34,482 bases of DNA, from NCBI RefSeq assembly GCF_937941905.1, contig NZ_CALDGS010000162.1, positions 1 to 34,482 on the forward strand, in the 5' to 3' direction. Position 1 is the first letter of the stretch, and each line of letters opens with the position of its first letter. The position numbers and the translations under genes are program-made. Source of the stretch: an uncultured Mycolicibacterium sp. GTDB lineage: Bacteria; Actinomycetota; Actinomycetes; Mycobacteriales; Mycobacteriaceae. This document shows, piece by piece, positions 24,087 through 33,510 of this stretch. A model generated the notes under the pieces. The model had not been told where the DNA came from. It was given only the letters and a program-made list of their open reading frames with translations, and made no database searches.

Positions 24087-25475
24087 TCAGACGGTGTACT
24101 TGTCGGCGACCTCGAGGGCCCGGTCGAGGATCTCCAGCCCCTCCTGCGCCTCCGCGGCGCTGATGGTGCACGGCGGCACCACGTGGATGCGGTTGAAGTT
24201 GACGAACGGCAGCAGGCCGCCGGCCTTGCAGGCCGCGACGGTCTCGTTCATCGCCGGGCTGGAGCCGCCGTACGGGGCCAGCGGCTCACGGGTGGCGCGG
24301 TCGCGGACCAGCTCGACGGCCCAGAACACGCCCACGCCGCGGACCTCACCCACCGACGGGTGCTTCTCGGCGATCCGGCGCAGCCCCGGCCCGATGACCT
24401 CCTCGCCCACCTTGGCGGCGTTCTCGACGATCTGCTCGTCGATCATCGCGTTGATCGTCGCCACGGCCGCGGCGGTGGCCAGCGGGTGACCCGAGTAGGT
24501 CAGCCCGCCCGGGTAGGCCCGGTCGGCGAAGGTGGCGGCGATCTTCTCCGAGATCGCCACACCACCGAGCGGGACGTAGCCGGAGTTGACGCCCTTGGCG
24601 AAGGTCATCAGGTCCGGCACCACACCGTCGGCGTGCTGCACGGCGAACCACTTGCCGGAGCGACCGAAGCCGGCCATCACCTCGTCGGCGATGTAGACGA
24701 TGCCGTACTTGTCGCACAGCTCGCGCACGCCGGCCAGGTAGCCGGGCGGGGGCACCATGATGCCCGCGGTGCCGGGGATGGACTCCAGCACGATCGCGGC
24801 GATGGTGTCCGGGCCCTCGAAGGCGATGGTGCGCTCGAGGTGCTCCAGCGCCCGCTCGCACTCCTCCTGCTCGGTGGTGGCGTGGAAGGCGGTGCGGTAC
24901 AGGAACGGCCCGAAGAAGTGCACCACGCCCGCGCCCGGGTTGTCGTTGGGCCAGCGGCGCGGATCGCCGGTCATGTTCACCGCGGTGTCGGTGCCGCCGT
25001 GGTAGGAGCGGTAGCGGGTGAGGATCTTGCGCTTGCCGGTGTGCAGCCGGGCCATGCGCACCGCGTGCTCGATGGCGTCGGCGCCGCCGTTGGTGAAGAA
25101 CACCTTGTTCAGATCGCCCGGGGTGAGCTCGGCGATGAGCCGGGCCGCCTCCGAGCGCGCGGCGTTGGCGTGCTGCGGCGCGATGGTGCACAGCTTGGCG
25201 GCCTGCTCGGCGATGGCGGCGACCACCTTGGGGTGCTGGTGGCCGATGTTGGTGTTGACCAGCTGGGAGCTGAAGTCCAGCAGCCGGTTTCCGTCACCGT
25301 CCCACAGGTAGCTGCCCTGCGCGGCGGTCACCACCATCGGGTTGAGCTGGGCCTGTGCCGACCAGGAGTGGAACACGTGCTTGCGGTCGAGCTCGTAGGC
25401 CCGGGCCGCCTCGGCCTTGGCCGCGTCGAGAGACAGCCCGTTGGGCAGCGTCTCGATGGTGTTGTCGACTGTCAT
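24087..25475 (-). CDS. Class III (omega-amino acid) aminotransferase
   Basis: The 462-residue PLP enzyme has FFTNGGADAIEHAVRMAR (126-143), SYHGGTDTAVNMTGD, IADEVMAGFGRSG with Asp264, and the PLP lysine Lys294 in MTFAKGVNSGYVPLGG. It belongs to the omega-amino acid/taurine/beta-alanine branch of class III aminotransferases. It should transfer an amino group from an omega-amino acid to pyruvate or 2-oxoglutarate, leaving a semialdehyde. It follows mmsA on the same strand after 33 bp, so the semialdehyde is probably the substrate of the CoA-acylating dehydrogenase. AGGACG lies about 8 nt before the ATG. Confidence 0.88.
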   Translation of the reverse strand: MTVDNTIETLPNGLSLDAAKAEAARAYELDRKHVFHSWSAQAQLNPMVVTAAQGSYLWDGDGNRLLDFSSQLVNTNIGHQHPKVVAAIAEQAAKLCTIAPQHANAARSEAARLIAELTPGDLNKVFFTNGGADAIEHAVRMARLHTGKRKILTRYRSYHGGTDTAVNMTGDPRRWPNDNPGAGVVHFFGPFLYRTAFHATTEQEECERALEHLERTIAFEGPDTIAAIVLESIPGTAGIMVPPPGYLAGVRELCDKYGIVYIADEVMAGFGRSGKWFAVQHADGVVPDLMTFAKGVNSGYVPLGGVAISEKIAATFADRAYPGGLTYSGHPLATAAAVATINAMIDEQIVENAAKVGEEVIGPGLRRIAEKHPSVGEVRGVGVFWAVELVRDRATREPLAPYGGSSPAMNETVAACKAGGLLPFVNFNRIHVVPPCTISAAEAQEGLEILDRALEVADKYTV

Positions 25476-25493
25476 GAGGGTCGTCCTATCGGT

Positions 25494-25508
25494 CTCAGTT
25501 GTTCCGGC

Positions 25509-25521
<13 letters not shown>
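25494..25521. repeat. 14-bp tandem duplication at the mmsA stop codon
   Basis: CTCAGTTGTTCCGG and CTCAGTTGTTCTGG lie in tandem, one mismatch apart. On the minus strand the duplication reproduces the final Asn-Asn codons and stop of mmsA just after the real stop, so the 33-bp gap contains a second in-frame-like NN-stop string. Confidence 0.6.
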
Positions 25522-27011
<1,490 letters not shown>

Positions 27012-27084
27012 GGATCGTGCTCCTGGGGGTCGGAACGGTCTGTCGGGTTCATCCTGCGCCCCGTACCGCCGTCCGCACCGCTAC

Positions 27085-27118
27085 AAACCGTCAGCGATGA
27101 AAACCGGTGCTTTACACT
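27085..27118 (+). promoter_or_regulatory. Promoter region of the second PucR gene
   Basis: TACACT at 27113-27118 is 6 nt before the ATG at 27125, giving a leaderless start. AAACCG occurs at 27085-27090 and again at 27101-27106, 16 bp apart, so a dimeric factor could bind a direct repeat. No good -35 was seen. Confidence 0.45.
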
Positions 27119-27124
27119 TCGAAA

Positions 27125-28744
27125 ATGCTGTTGACGGTGGCCGAGGTGCTCGACCTGCCGGTCATGCAGGCCGGTGGGCCGGTGGTGGTGGGCGGCCGGG
27201 CCGGGCTGTCGAACCTGGTGCGCTGGGTGCACGTCAGCGATCTCGCCGACGTGGCCGAGCTCCTGCAGGGCGGCGAGCTGGTGCTCACCACCGGTCAGGC
27301 CCTCGCCGGCCCCGACGCCGGCGGGTACCTGCGCAGCCTGGCCACGGTGCGGGTGGCCGGACTCGTGGTGGAGCTCGGCACCCACCTGCCGCGGGTGCCC
27401 CCGGAACTGGCCGCGGTGGCCGACGAGTTGGCGCTGCCGCTGGTGACGCTGGCGCACCGCACCCGGTTCGTCACGGTCACCGAGGCGGTGCACCGGGTGA
27501 TCGTCGCCGACCAGTACGAGGAGCTCGAGTTCGTCCGCACCGTGCACGAGACGTTCACCGCGCTGTCGGTCAAGCGCGCCTCGGTGGGCGAGATCGTGCG
27601 CACCGGGGCGGCGATGGTGGGCGCCTCGATGGTGCTCGAGGACCTCTCCCACCGGGTGCTGGCCTACGCCGCGCACGGGGTGACGCCGTCGCTGCTGCTC
27701 GACGACTGGGAGCCGCGGTCGCGGCTCACCCCGGACGCCGACGAGCACAGCTGGGTGCCGGAACGGTGGGCCGCGCTGCCCGTCGGCGCCACCGGACGCT
27801 GGGGCCGGCTGGTGGTTCGGGTGCCCGCCGCACACCCGAACCGGACCCGCATCGTCGCCGAGCGGGTGGCGCAGACGCTGACCCTGCACCGGATGATGGA
27901 GCGCGACGAGTTCGAGCTCGGCCATCAGGCCCAGGCCGGGCTGATCGACGACATCCTGTCCGGCCGGCTGGCCGACGAGGCCGAGGCGATGGCGCGGGCC
28001 GCCGCGCTGGGGCTGGCCCGGCGGTCCCGCTACGTCGCGGTGTCGATCGCGGTGCAGGCCACCGCCGCCCGCCACGACGGCGACCAGCTGGCCCGGCAGC
28101 GGCGGATGTCGCGGATCTACGACGCGGTGACCCACGGGCTGGAGCTGTCGCGCTGCACCGGGCTGCTGTCGCGCGACCACAACGACCAGATCGGGATGGT
28201 GATCGCGGTGCCGCCCGGCCCGCAGGACCGGCTGGCCGACGCCGCCGCGGCGATCGGCGGCGAGGTGCGCCGCACGCCCGGGGTGACCCGGGTGGTGCTG
28301 GGTGCCGGGGAGCCGTCGGCGAGCCTGCTGGACGCCGTGCACGAGCTGCGCAACGCCGAACACGTCGCCTCGGCGGCGCTGTCGCTGCACGACGACCCGG
28401 GCCGGCCCTACTACCGGGCCGGGGACGTGCGGCTGCGCGGACTGCTCGCGCTCATCCACAGCCAGCCCCGGGTGCAGCAGTTCGCCGAGACCGAGCTGGC
28501 CGCGCTGCTGCGCCACGACGCCCGCCACGGCGACAACCTCACCGCGGTGCTGCGCGCCTTCCTCGACCTCGGCGGCAACAAGACCGAGCTGGCCCGCCGG
28601 CTCAACCTGAGCCGGCCCACGCTGTACAAGCGGCTGGCGCAGATCGAGCGGGTGGCCGGGGTGGACCTCGACGACGGCGAGTCGCGCACCTCGCTGCACA
28701 CCGCGCTGCTCATCCGCGACTTCGGCGCACCCAGCACCGCCTGA
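27125..28744 (+). CDS. PucR family transcriptional regulator
   Basis: The 539-residue protein has an N-terminal PucR domain (LLTVAEVLDLPVMQAGGPVVVGG, WVHVSDLADVAELLQGGELVLTTGQAL), a GGDEF-like CdaR middle region, and a C-terminal helix-turn-helix (FLDLGGNKTELARRLNLSRPTLYKRLAQIERVAG). Compared with the first PucR of this window it is longer and differs in the middle. It diverges from the mmsA-aminotransferase pair across 113 bp, so that is its most likely target. An in-frame GTG lies 18 bp upstream, but the -10 box sits between it and the chosen ATG, so 27125 is preferred. Confidence 0.88.
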   Translation: MLLTVAEVLDLPVMQAGGPVVVGGRAGLSNLVRWVHVSDLADVAELLQGGELVLTTGQALAGPDAGGYLRSLATVRVAGLVVELGTHLPRVPPELAAVADELALPLVTLAHRTRFVTVTEAVHRVIVADQYEELEFVRTVHETFTALSVKRASVGEIVRTGAAMVGASMVLEDLSHRVLAYAAHGVTPSLLLDDWEPRSRLTPDADEHSWVPERWAALPVGATGRWGRLVVRVPAAHPNRTRIVAERVAQTLTLHRMMERDEFELGHQAQAGLIDDILSGRLADEAEAMARAAALGLARRSRYVAVSIAVQATAARHDGDQLARQRRMSRIYDAVTHGLELSRCTGLLSRDHNDQIGMVIAVPPGPQDRLADAAAAIGGEVRRTPGVTRVVLGAGEPSASLLDAVHELRNAEHVASAALSLHDDPGRPYYRAGDVRLRGLLALIHSQPRVQQFAETELAALLRHDARHGDNLTAVLRAFLDLGGNKTELARRLNLSRPTLYKRLAQIERVAGVDLDDGESRTSLHTALLIRDFGAPSTA

Positions 28745-28756
28745 GCCGTCCGGCGT

Positions 28757-28772
28757 GCCGCGCGGGCGCGGC
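28757..28772 (+). terminator. GC hairpin after the second PucR gene
   Basis: GCCGCG/CGCGGC (6-bp stem, 4-nt loop), extended by flanking GTG/CAC bases, lies 12 bp after the PucR stop. There is no T-tract. The next gene starts 28 bp later. Confidence 0.35.
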
Positions 28773-28800
28773 CGGCACGGCGGTGATAAACACAACAGTC

Positions 28801-29190
28801 ATGGAGATCCTCGCCAGCCGGGTGCTGTTCCGGCCGGCGGACTATGCCCGGTCGCTGGAGTTCTACCGCGACCGGCTGGGCCTGGCGATCGCCCGCGAGT
28901 ACCGCGGCGGCACGGTGTTCTACGCCGGGCAGTCGCTGATCGAACTGGCCGCCCACGGCCGCCCCGCCGACACGGCACCGCCGTTCCCGGGGGCGCTGTG
29001 GCTGCAGGTCCGCGACGTCTACGCCACCGAGGACGAACTGCGCCGGCGCGGCGTGCCGATCGCCCGGGAGGCCCGCCCCGAACCGTGGGGGCTGCATGAG
29101 ATGCACGTCACGGACCCCGACGGGGTCACCCTGATCTTCGTCCAGATCCCCGCCGACCACCCCCTGCGCCGGGACACCCGTGGCGACTGA
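28801..29190 (+). CDS. VOC (glyoxalase/bleomycin-resistance fold) protein, Rv0546c-like
   Basis: The 129-residue product has the vicinal-oxygen-chelate pattern: ILASRVLFRPADYARSLEFYRDRLGLAIAREY, a middle GALWLQVRDVYATEDELRRRGV, and the closing GLHEMHVTDPDGVTLIFVQIP. In M. tuberculosis the pitA gene (Rv0545c) also follows a small VOC gene (Rv0546c). Function is unknown; the fold is used by isomerases, dioxygenases and drug-binding proteins. TAAACA ends 8 nt before the ATG and may be a weak -10. Confidence 0.85.
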   Translation: MEILASRVLFRPADYARSLEFYRDRLGLAIAREYRGGTVFYAGQSLIELAAHGRPADTAPPFPGALWLQVRDVYATEDELRRRGVPIAREARPEPWGLHEMHVTDPDGVTLIFVQIPADHPLRRDTRGD

Positions 29191-29219
29191 GCAGGGCATT
29201 TGCCGGATCTGCCACCCCG

Positions 29220-29250
29220 TTGACGAAGCGGGGGGCGCGCCAGCGAGAAT
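29220..29250 (+). promoter_or_regulatory. pitA promoter candidate, leaderless layout
   Basis: TTGACG (-35) at 29220-29225, 19-bp spacer, GAGAAT (-10 like) at 29245-29250, then 6 nt to the GTG start at 29257. The -35 is good; the -10 lacks the first T and the spacer is long. Confidence 0.4.
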
Positions 29251-29256
29251 TCTGCG

Positions 29257-30426
29257 GTGACCCTTGAGCTGTTCCTGCTCATCATCGTGGTGATCACCGC
29301 GTTGGCCTTCGATTTCACCAACGGTTTTCACGACACCGGCAACGCGATGGCCACCTCGATCGCGAGCGGGGCACTGCGACCGCGGACGGCCGTCGCACTC
29401 TCGGCGGTGCTGAACCTGCTCGGGGCGTTCCTGTCCACCGCGGTCGCCGCGACCATCGCCAAGGGTCTGGTCGACGCCAACCTGGTCACCCTCGAGCTGG
29501 TGTTCGCCGGGCTGGTCGGCGGCATCGTGTGGAACCTGCTGACCTGGCTGCTCGGGATCCCGTCGAGTTCGTCGCACGCGCTGATCGGCGGCATCATCGG
29601 CGCCATGATCGCCGCGGTCGGCGGGCACGGGGTGATCTGGAGCGGGGTGGTGCAGACCGTGATGGTGCCGGCGGTGCTGGCGCCGGTGATCGCCACCACG
29701 GTGGCCGCGCTGGGCACCTGGGTGGTGCACTGGGTGATCCGCGGGCTGCCCGAGGACCGCGTCGACGCCGGGTTCCGCATCGGGCAGATCGGGTCGTCGT
29801 CGCTGATCTCGCTGGCCCACGGCACCAACGACGCCCAGAAGACGATGGGCGTGATCTTCCTGGCGCTGATCTCCTACGGCGCGGTCAGCGACGCCGCCAC
29901 CCGCCCGCCGCTGTGGGTGATCGTGGTCTGCGCGGTGGCGCTGGCGCTGGGCACCTACTGCGGTGGCTGGCGCGTCATCCGCACCCTGGGCAAAGGCCTG
30001 GTGGAGATCAGCCCGCCGCAGGGACTGGCCGCCGAGTCGTCGTCGGCGGCCATTATTTTGCTCTCCAGCCACTTCGGTTACTCACTGTCGACCACCCACG
30101 TGGCCACCGGCTCGATCCTGGGCAGCGGCATCGGCAAGCGCGGCGCCGAGGTGCGCTGGGGGGTGGCCGGCCGGATGGTGGTGGCGTGGCTGATCACGCT
30201 GCCGGCCGCCGGCCTGGTCGGGGCCGTCACCTACGGGGTGGTGCACGGCATCGGCGGCTATCTCGGCCCCGCGCTCGGCTTCGGGATGCTGGTGGTCGCC
30301 GCGGTGGCGATCTGGCTGCGCGCCCGCCGCGCCCCGGTCGACCACACCAACGTCACCGCCGACTGGAAGCAGGGGCCCACCGCGGTGGTGGACACCCACC
30401 CCGAGCCCGCGAAGCAACCCCTGTGA
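29257..30426 (+). CDS. pitA: PitA family inorganic phosphate transporter
   Basis: The 389-residue PiT-family transporter has the two signature repeats: FDFTNGFHDTGNAMATSIASG near the N-terminus and SLAHGTNDAQKTMGVIF in the second half, and SLSTTHVATGSILGSGIGKR. It has about ten membrane helices and should bring in phosphate (as metal-phosphate) with protons at low affinity. The GTG start at 29257 places the first helix at the N-terminus. Neighbours are the same as in M. tuberculosis (Rv0545c). The C-terminal tail is polar and likely cytoplasmic. Confidence 0.94.
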   Translation: MTLELFLLIIVVITALAFDFTNGFHDTGNAMATSIASGALRPRTAVALSAVLNLLGAFLSTAVAATIAKGLVDANLVTLELVFAGLVGGIVWNLLTWLLGIPSSSSHALIGGIIGAMIAAVGGHGVIWSGVVQTVMVPAVLAPVIATTVAALGTWVVHWVIRGLPEDRVDAGFRIGQIGSSSLISLAHGTNDAQKTMGVIFLALISYGAVSDAATRPPLWVIVVCAVALALGTYCGGWRVIRTLGKGLVEISPPQGLAAESSSAAIILLSSHFGYSLSTTHVATGSILGSGIGKRGAEVRWGVAGRMVVAWLITLPAAGLVGAVTYGVVHGIGGYLGPALGFGMLVVAAVAIWLRARRAPVDHTNVTADWKQGPTAVVDTHPEPAKQPL

Positions 30427-30436
30427 GACGACTCCG

Positions 30437-30706
30437 GTGAACGACTGGTTCAACCATCTGGCCGCGGCCAAGATCCTGATCTTCGGGATCCTGGTCGGCG
30501 CCGGGCTGCCGGCGCTGTTCGCGGTCGCCCTGCGGCTGTACCTGCGCGGCGCCGACGCCACGCCCCGGCGGCGGGGCCGGGTGCTGGCCGGCCGGGTGGT
30601 GTTCGGCCTGGTGGTGCTGGCCGCGCTGGTCGGGGTGGCGTTCATCGCGCGGGACTTCATCGGGCACCAGACCGGCTGGTACATCCTCGGCGCCGTGCCG
30701 AAGTAG
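30437..30706 (+). CDS. Small two-helix membrane protein (Rv0544c-like)
   Basis: The 89-residue product has two hydrophobic helices (AAKILIFGILVGAGLPALFAVAL and VLAGRVVFGLVVLAALVGVAFIA) joined by a basic loop, and the C-terminus YILGAVPK. It starts at GTG 30437, 10 bp after pitA, and is probably cotranscribed. It matches in place and size the small membrane protein between pitA and the DUF3349 gene in M. tuberculosis. Function unknown. Confidence 0.8.
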   Translation: MNDWFNHLAAAKILIFGILVGAGLPALFAVALRLYLRGADATPRRRGRVLAGRVVFGLVVLAALVGVAFIARDFIGHQTGWYILGAVPK

Positions 30707-30733
30707 CATGGCGCGCGGGGGAACGCATACACC

Positions 30734-31036
30734 ATGAACGGATTTCTCACCCGGATCGTGACCTGGCTGTCGGCCGGGTACCCCGAGGGGGTGCCGGGGC
30801 CGGACCGGGTGCCGCTGCTGGCGCTGCTGCGCCGCCGGCTGACCGATGACGAGGTGAAAGCCGTTGCGCGCGAACTCATCAACCGTGGGCAGTTCGACCA
30901 CATCGACATCGGGGTGCTGATCACCCAGATCACCGACGACCTGCCCAGCGTCACCGACATCGAGCGGGTGCGCGTCCGGTTGGCCGCCAAGGGCTGGCCG
31001 CTGGACGACCCGCGTGAGCCCGAGGAGTCGGCATAG
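30734..31036 (+). CDS. DUF3349 protein (Rv0543c-like)
   Basis: The 100-residue acidic-helical product (FLTRIVTWLSAGYPEGVPGPDRVPLLALLRRRLTDDEVKAVARELI, ending ERVRVRLAAKGWPLDD) is a DUF3349 protein, a small family found in mycobacteria with unknown role. The ATG at 30734 is 27 bp after the membrane-protein stop. Its stop overlaps the region before the menE GTG, 20 bp apart. Location equals Rv0543c. Confidence 0.85.
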   Translation: MNGFLTRIVTWLSAGYPEGVPGPDRVPLLALLRRRLTDDEVKAVARELINRGQFDHIDIGVLITQITDDLPSVTDIERVRVRLAAKGWPLDDPREPEESA

Positions 31037-31056
31037 CCGTCCTGACCCCCGTCGCG

Positions 31057-32184
31057 GTGCCGTCCGGTGCGGCGGCCTGCGCGCTGCTGCCCACGATCGC
31101 CGCGCTGCTGGCCGGGCGGGCCGCGCCGGCGCTGCCGGTCCCGCTCGACGACGAACGCCGAACCGCGCTGCTGACAACGGCATTGCGCGCCGGTGAAACG
31201 ATCGACGACGACATCGCGGTGGTGGTGTCGACGTCCGGCACCACCGGCACCCCCAAGGGGGCGATGCTGCCCGCCGCCGCACTGCGGGCCGGCGGCGAGG
31301 CCACCCACGCCCGGCTGGGCGGGCCCGGCCGGTGGCTGCTGGCGCTGCCGGCCTACCACATCGCCGGGCTGCAGGTGCTGGTGCGCAGCGTGCTGGCCGG
31401 CACCGAACCGGTGGCCGTGCCCGCGAGTTTCCGCCCGGCAGAACTTGTTTCGGCGATCGGCGCGATGGGTTCGGGCCGCCGCTACGCCTCGCTGGTGGCC
31501 GCGCAGCTGGACAAGGCGCTGGCCGACACGGAGGCCGCCGCGGCCCTGGCGTCACTGGACGCGGTGCTGATCGGTGGCGGGCCGCTGCCGGTGCCGGTCG
31601 CCGAACGCGCTGCGGCGGCCGGGATTCCGGTGGTGCGCACGTACGGGATGAGCGAGACCGCGGGCGGGTGCGTCTACGACGGCCGACCGCTCGACGGGGT
31701 GCGGGTGCGCATCGCCGACAGCGGCCGGATCGTGCTGGGCGGGCCGGTGGTGGCGCGCGGCTACCGCAACCCGGTCAGCCCGGATCCGTTCGCCGAGCCG
31801 GGCTGGTACGCCACCGACGACATCGGCGTGCTCGACGAGGCGGGCACGTTGCGGGTGCTGGGCCGCATCGACGACGCGATCAGCACCGGCGGGCTGACGG
31901 TGCTGCCACAGCTGGTGGAGAACGTGCTGGCCACCCACCCGGCGGTGGCCGAGTGCGCGGTGTTCGGGCTGCCCGACGCCCGGCTGGGCCAGCGGGTGGC
32001 GGCCGCGGTGGTGCCGGCGGCCGGGTGCTCGGCACCGAGCCTGGCCGAGCTGCGCGAGCACGTCGCGGCGGTGCTGGACCCCACCGCCGCGCCGCGGCAG
32101 CTCGAACTCGTCGACGAACTGCCGCGGCGCGGGATCGGCAAGATCGACCGCCGGGCCCTGGTGGCCCGCTTCACCGCCCCGTAA
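31057..32184 (+). CDS. menE: o-Succinylbenzoate-CoA ligase
   Basis: MenE activates o-succinylbenzoate to the CoA thioester used by MenB. The 375-residue ANL ligase has VVSTSGTTGTPKGAML (AMP-binding P-loop), YGMSETAGGCVYDG, the hinge region TDDIGVLDEAGTLRVLGRIDDAISTGGLTVLP, and the C-terminal Lys in RRGIGKIDRR. The N-terminal domain is much shorter than in most ligases, as in other actinobacterial MenE. I used GTG 31057; no better start lies between the previous stop and this codon, although a CTG at 31042 is possible. Followed by the convergent nitronate monooxygenase gene. Confidence 0.94.
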   Translation: MPSGAAACALLPTIAALLAGRAAPALPVPLDDERRTALLTTALRAGETIDDDIAVVVSTSGTTGTPKGAMLPAAALRAGGEATHARLGGPGRWLLALPAYHIAGLQVLVRSVLAGTEPVAVPASFRPAELVSAIGAMGSGRRYASLVAAQLDKALADTEAAAALASLDAVLIGGGPLPVPVAERAAAAGIPVVRTYGMSETAGGCVYDGRPLDGVRVRIADSGRIVLGGPVVARGYRNPVSPDPFAEPGWYATDDIGVLDEAGTLRVLGRIDDAISTGGLTVLPQLVENVLATHPAVAECAVFGLPDARLGQRVAAAVVPAAGCSAPSLAELREHVAAVLDPTAAPRQLELVDELPRRGIGKIDRRALVARFTAP

Positions 32185-32204
32185 CCCCGCCTGTCCTCAC
32201 TCCC

Positions 32205-32289
32205 CGCGAGTGACCGTGTCTGCACGCCGACACGCCGACGCGAGCGACCGTGTCTGCACACGGTCGGCGTGCAGACACGGTCACTCGCG
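32205..32289. repeat. 27-bp inverted repeat with nested copy, convergent terminator region
   Basis: Arms 32205-32231 and 32263-32289 are perfect complements (27 bp, starting CGCGAGTGACCGTGTCTGCA). The loop holds a second, direct copy of the left arm (GCGAGCGACCGTGTCTGCAC, 32240-32259, one mismatch), and this copy folds by itself into a 9-bp stem with a 4-nt loop (32245-32266). The element lies between the convergent menE and nitronate monooxygenase genes. It probably ends transcription from both sides; the nested copy allows two alternative folds. Confidence 0.65.
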
Positions 32290-32310
32290 CGAGGGAAACG
32301 TCGCCCTGGA

Positions 32311-33426
32311 CTACTGGGGCAGCGAGGTGCTCAGCCGTTCGGTGGCGGCCAGGTAGTCCTCGATGAACTCGCGCACCACCTCGCGGGCCGGCTTGACCTT
32401 GTTCATCAGGCCGACGCCCTGGCCGACGAAGTAGGTGGCCAGCGCCTGGGCACCCTCGTGCCCCTGCGCGGCGAGCGCGTCGATGCGGCGCATCACCGGC
32501 TCGCTGAGCATGTTCTGCAGCGGCAGCGGCAGCGGCTTGCGCCCGTCCGGGAACGGGGCCCAGGCCTTGGTCCAGTCCGACACCAGTTGCCGGGCCGGCT
32601 TGCCGGTGCGGCCGGCCGAGCGCACGGTGTCCCGCGAGGTGGCCTTGAGCATCTTCTGCACCGTCGCCGGGGCGGTCTCGGCCTCCTCGGTGGTCAGCCA
32701 CACCGAACCGGTCCACGCGCCGTCGGCGCCGAGCGCGACCGCGGCGGCCATCTGCCGGCCGGTCACGATGCCGCCGGCGGCCAGCACCGGCACCTTGCCC
32801 TCGATCGCCTCGATGACCTCCGGGACCACCACCAGGGTGGAGACCTCACCGCAGTGCCCGCCGGCCTCGGTGCCCTGCGCGACGATGATGTCCACGCCGG
32901 CCTCGACCTGCTTGATCGCGTGCTCGCGGGCGCCGACCAGGGCGGCCACCGGCACGCCGTGCTCGCGGCCGGCCTCGATCATGTAGTCCGGCGGCACGCC
33001 GAGCGCGTTGGCGATGAGCTTGATCGGGTGGCTCATCGCGACCTCGAGCAGCTCCTTGCCGGTGTTGCCGGACAGCATCGGCGCGCCGACCTTCGGCGTC
33101 GGGTCCGGCTCGATGCCGTGCGCGGCGAGCAGCTCATTGACGTACTCCCGGTACTCGGCCGGGATGCGGTCGGCGAGCTGCGACTTCGACAGCGCCTCCC
33201 CCTTGCCCTCGAAGGTGGCCGGGACGATGATGTCCAGGCCGTAGGGCTTGCCGTTGACCTGCTCGTCGATCCAGGTGAGCTCGCGGTCGAGCTGTTCGGG
33301 GGTGTAGGCGGTGCCGCCGAGCACCCCGAACCCGCCGGCGTTGGTGACCGCGGCGACCACGTCGCGGCAGTGGCTGAACGCAAAGAGCGGGAAGTCGATG
33401 CCGAACTGTTCGGTGAGTCGCGTCAT
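32311..33426 (-). CDS. Nitronate monooxygenase / 2-nitropropane dioxygenase-like FMN protein
   Basis: The 371-residue TIM-barrel flavoprotein has NAGGFGVLGGTAYTPEQL near the N-terminus, the phosphate-binding run AQGTEAGGHCGEVSTLVVVPEV with a Gly-His-Cys, and VLAAGGIVTGRQMAAAVALGADGAWTGS. These are typical for the nitronate monooxygenase/YrpB family, which oxidises nitronates or, in related members, acts as an enoyl reductase. I chose the ATG at 33426; the longer frame adds intergenic residues. A CATACT box lies 7 nt upstream on the minus strand, again pointing to a leaderless mRNA. Its substrate is not known. Confidence 0.85.
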   Translation of the reverse strand: MTRLTEQFGIDFPLFAFSHCRDVVAAVTNAGGFGVLGGTAYTPEQLDRELTWIDEQVNGKPYGLDIIVPATFEGKGEALSKSQLADRIPAEYREYVNELLAAHGIEPDPTPKVGAPMLSGNTGKELLEVAMSHPIKLIANALGVPPDYMIEAGREHGVPVAALVGAREHAIKQVEAGVDIIVAQGTEAGGHCGEVSTLVVVPEVIEAIEGKVPVLAAGGIVTGRQMAAAVALGADGAWTGSVWLTTEEAETAPATVQKMLKATSRDTVRSAGRTGKPARQLVSDWTKAWAPFPDGRKPLPLPLQNMLSEPVMRRIDALAAQGHEGAQALATYFVGQGVGLMNKVKPAREVVREFIEDYLAATERLSTSLPQ

Positions 33427-33510
33427 AGCAGCCAGTATGACTTGACGGGTGTCAACTGGGAACACCCGGGTCCGCCCAGCCACCTCGGCGGGCATGCGAC
33501 GATGACCGCC
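33427..33510. promoter_or_regulatory. Divergent control region between the nitronate monooxygenase gene and menA
   Basis: A perfect inverted repeat TTGAC-N4-GTCAA (33442-33455) sits between the minus-strand -10 box CATACT (33439-33434) and the place of its -35. This position suits a repressor. No clear menA promoter was found. GGCGGGC at 33487-33493 is a weak ribosome-site candidate. Confidence 0.45.

Noticed and set aside
33450..33455. TTGACA on the minus strand as -35 for the nitronate monooxygenase gene
   Set aside because: The gap to the CATACT -10 box is only 10 bp, too short for a normal promoter; it is better read as one arm of the palindrome.
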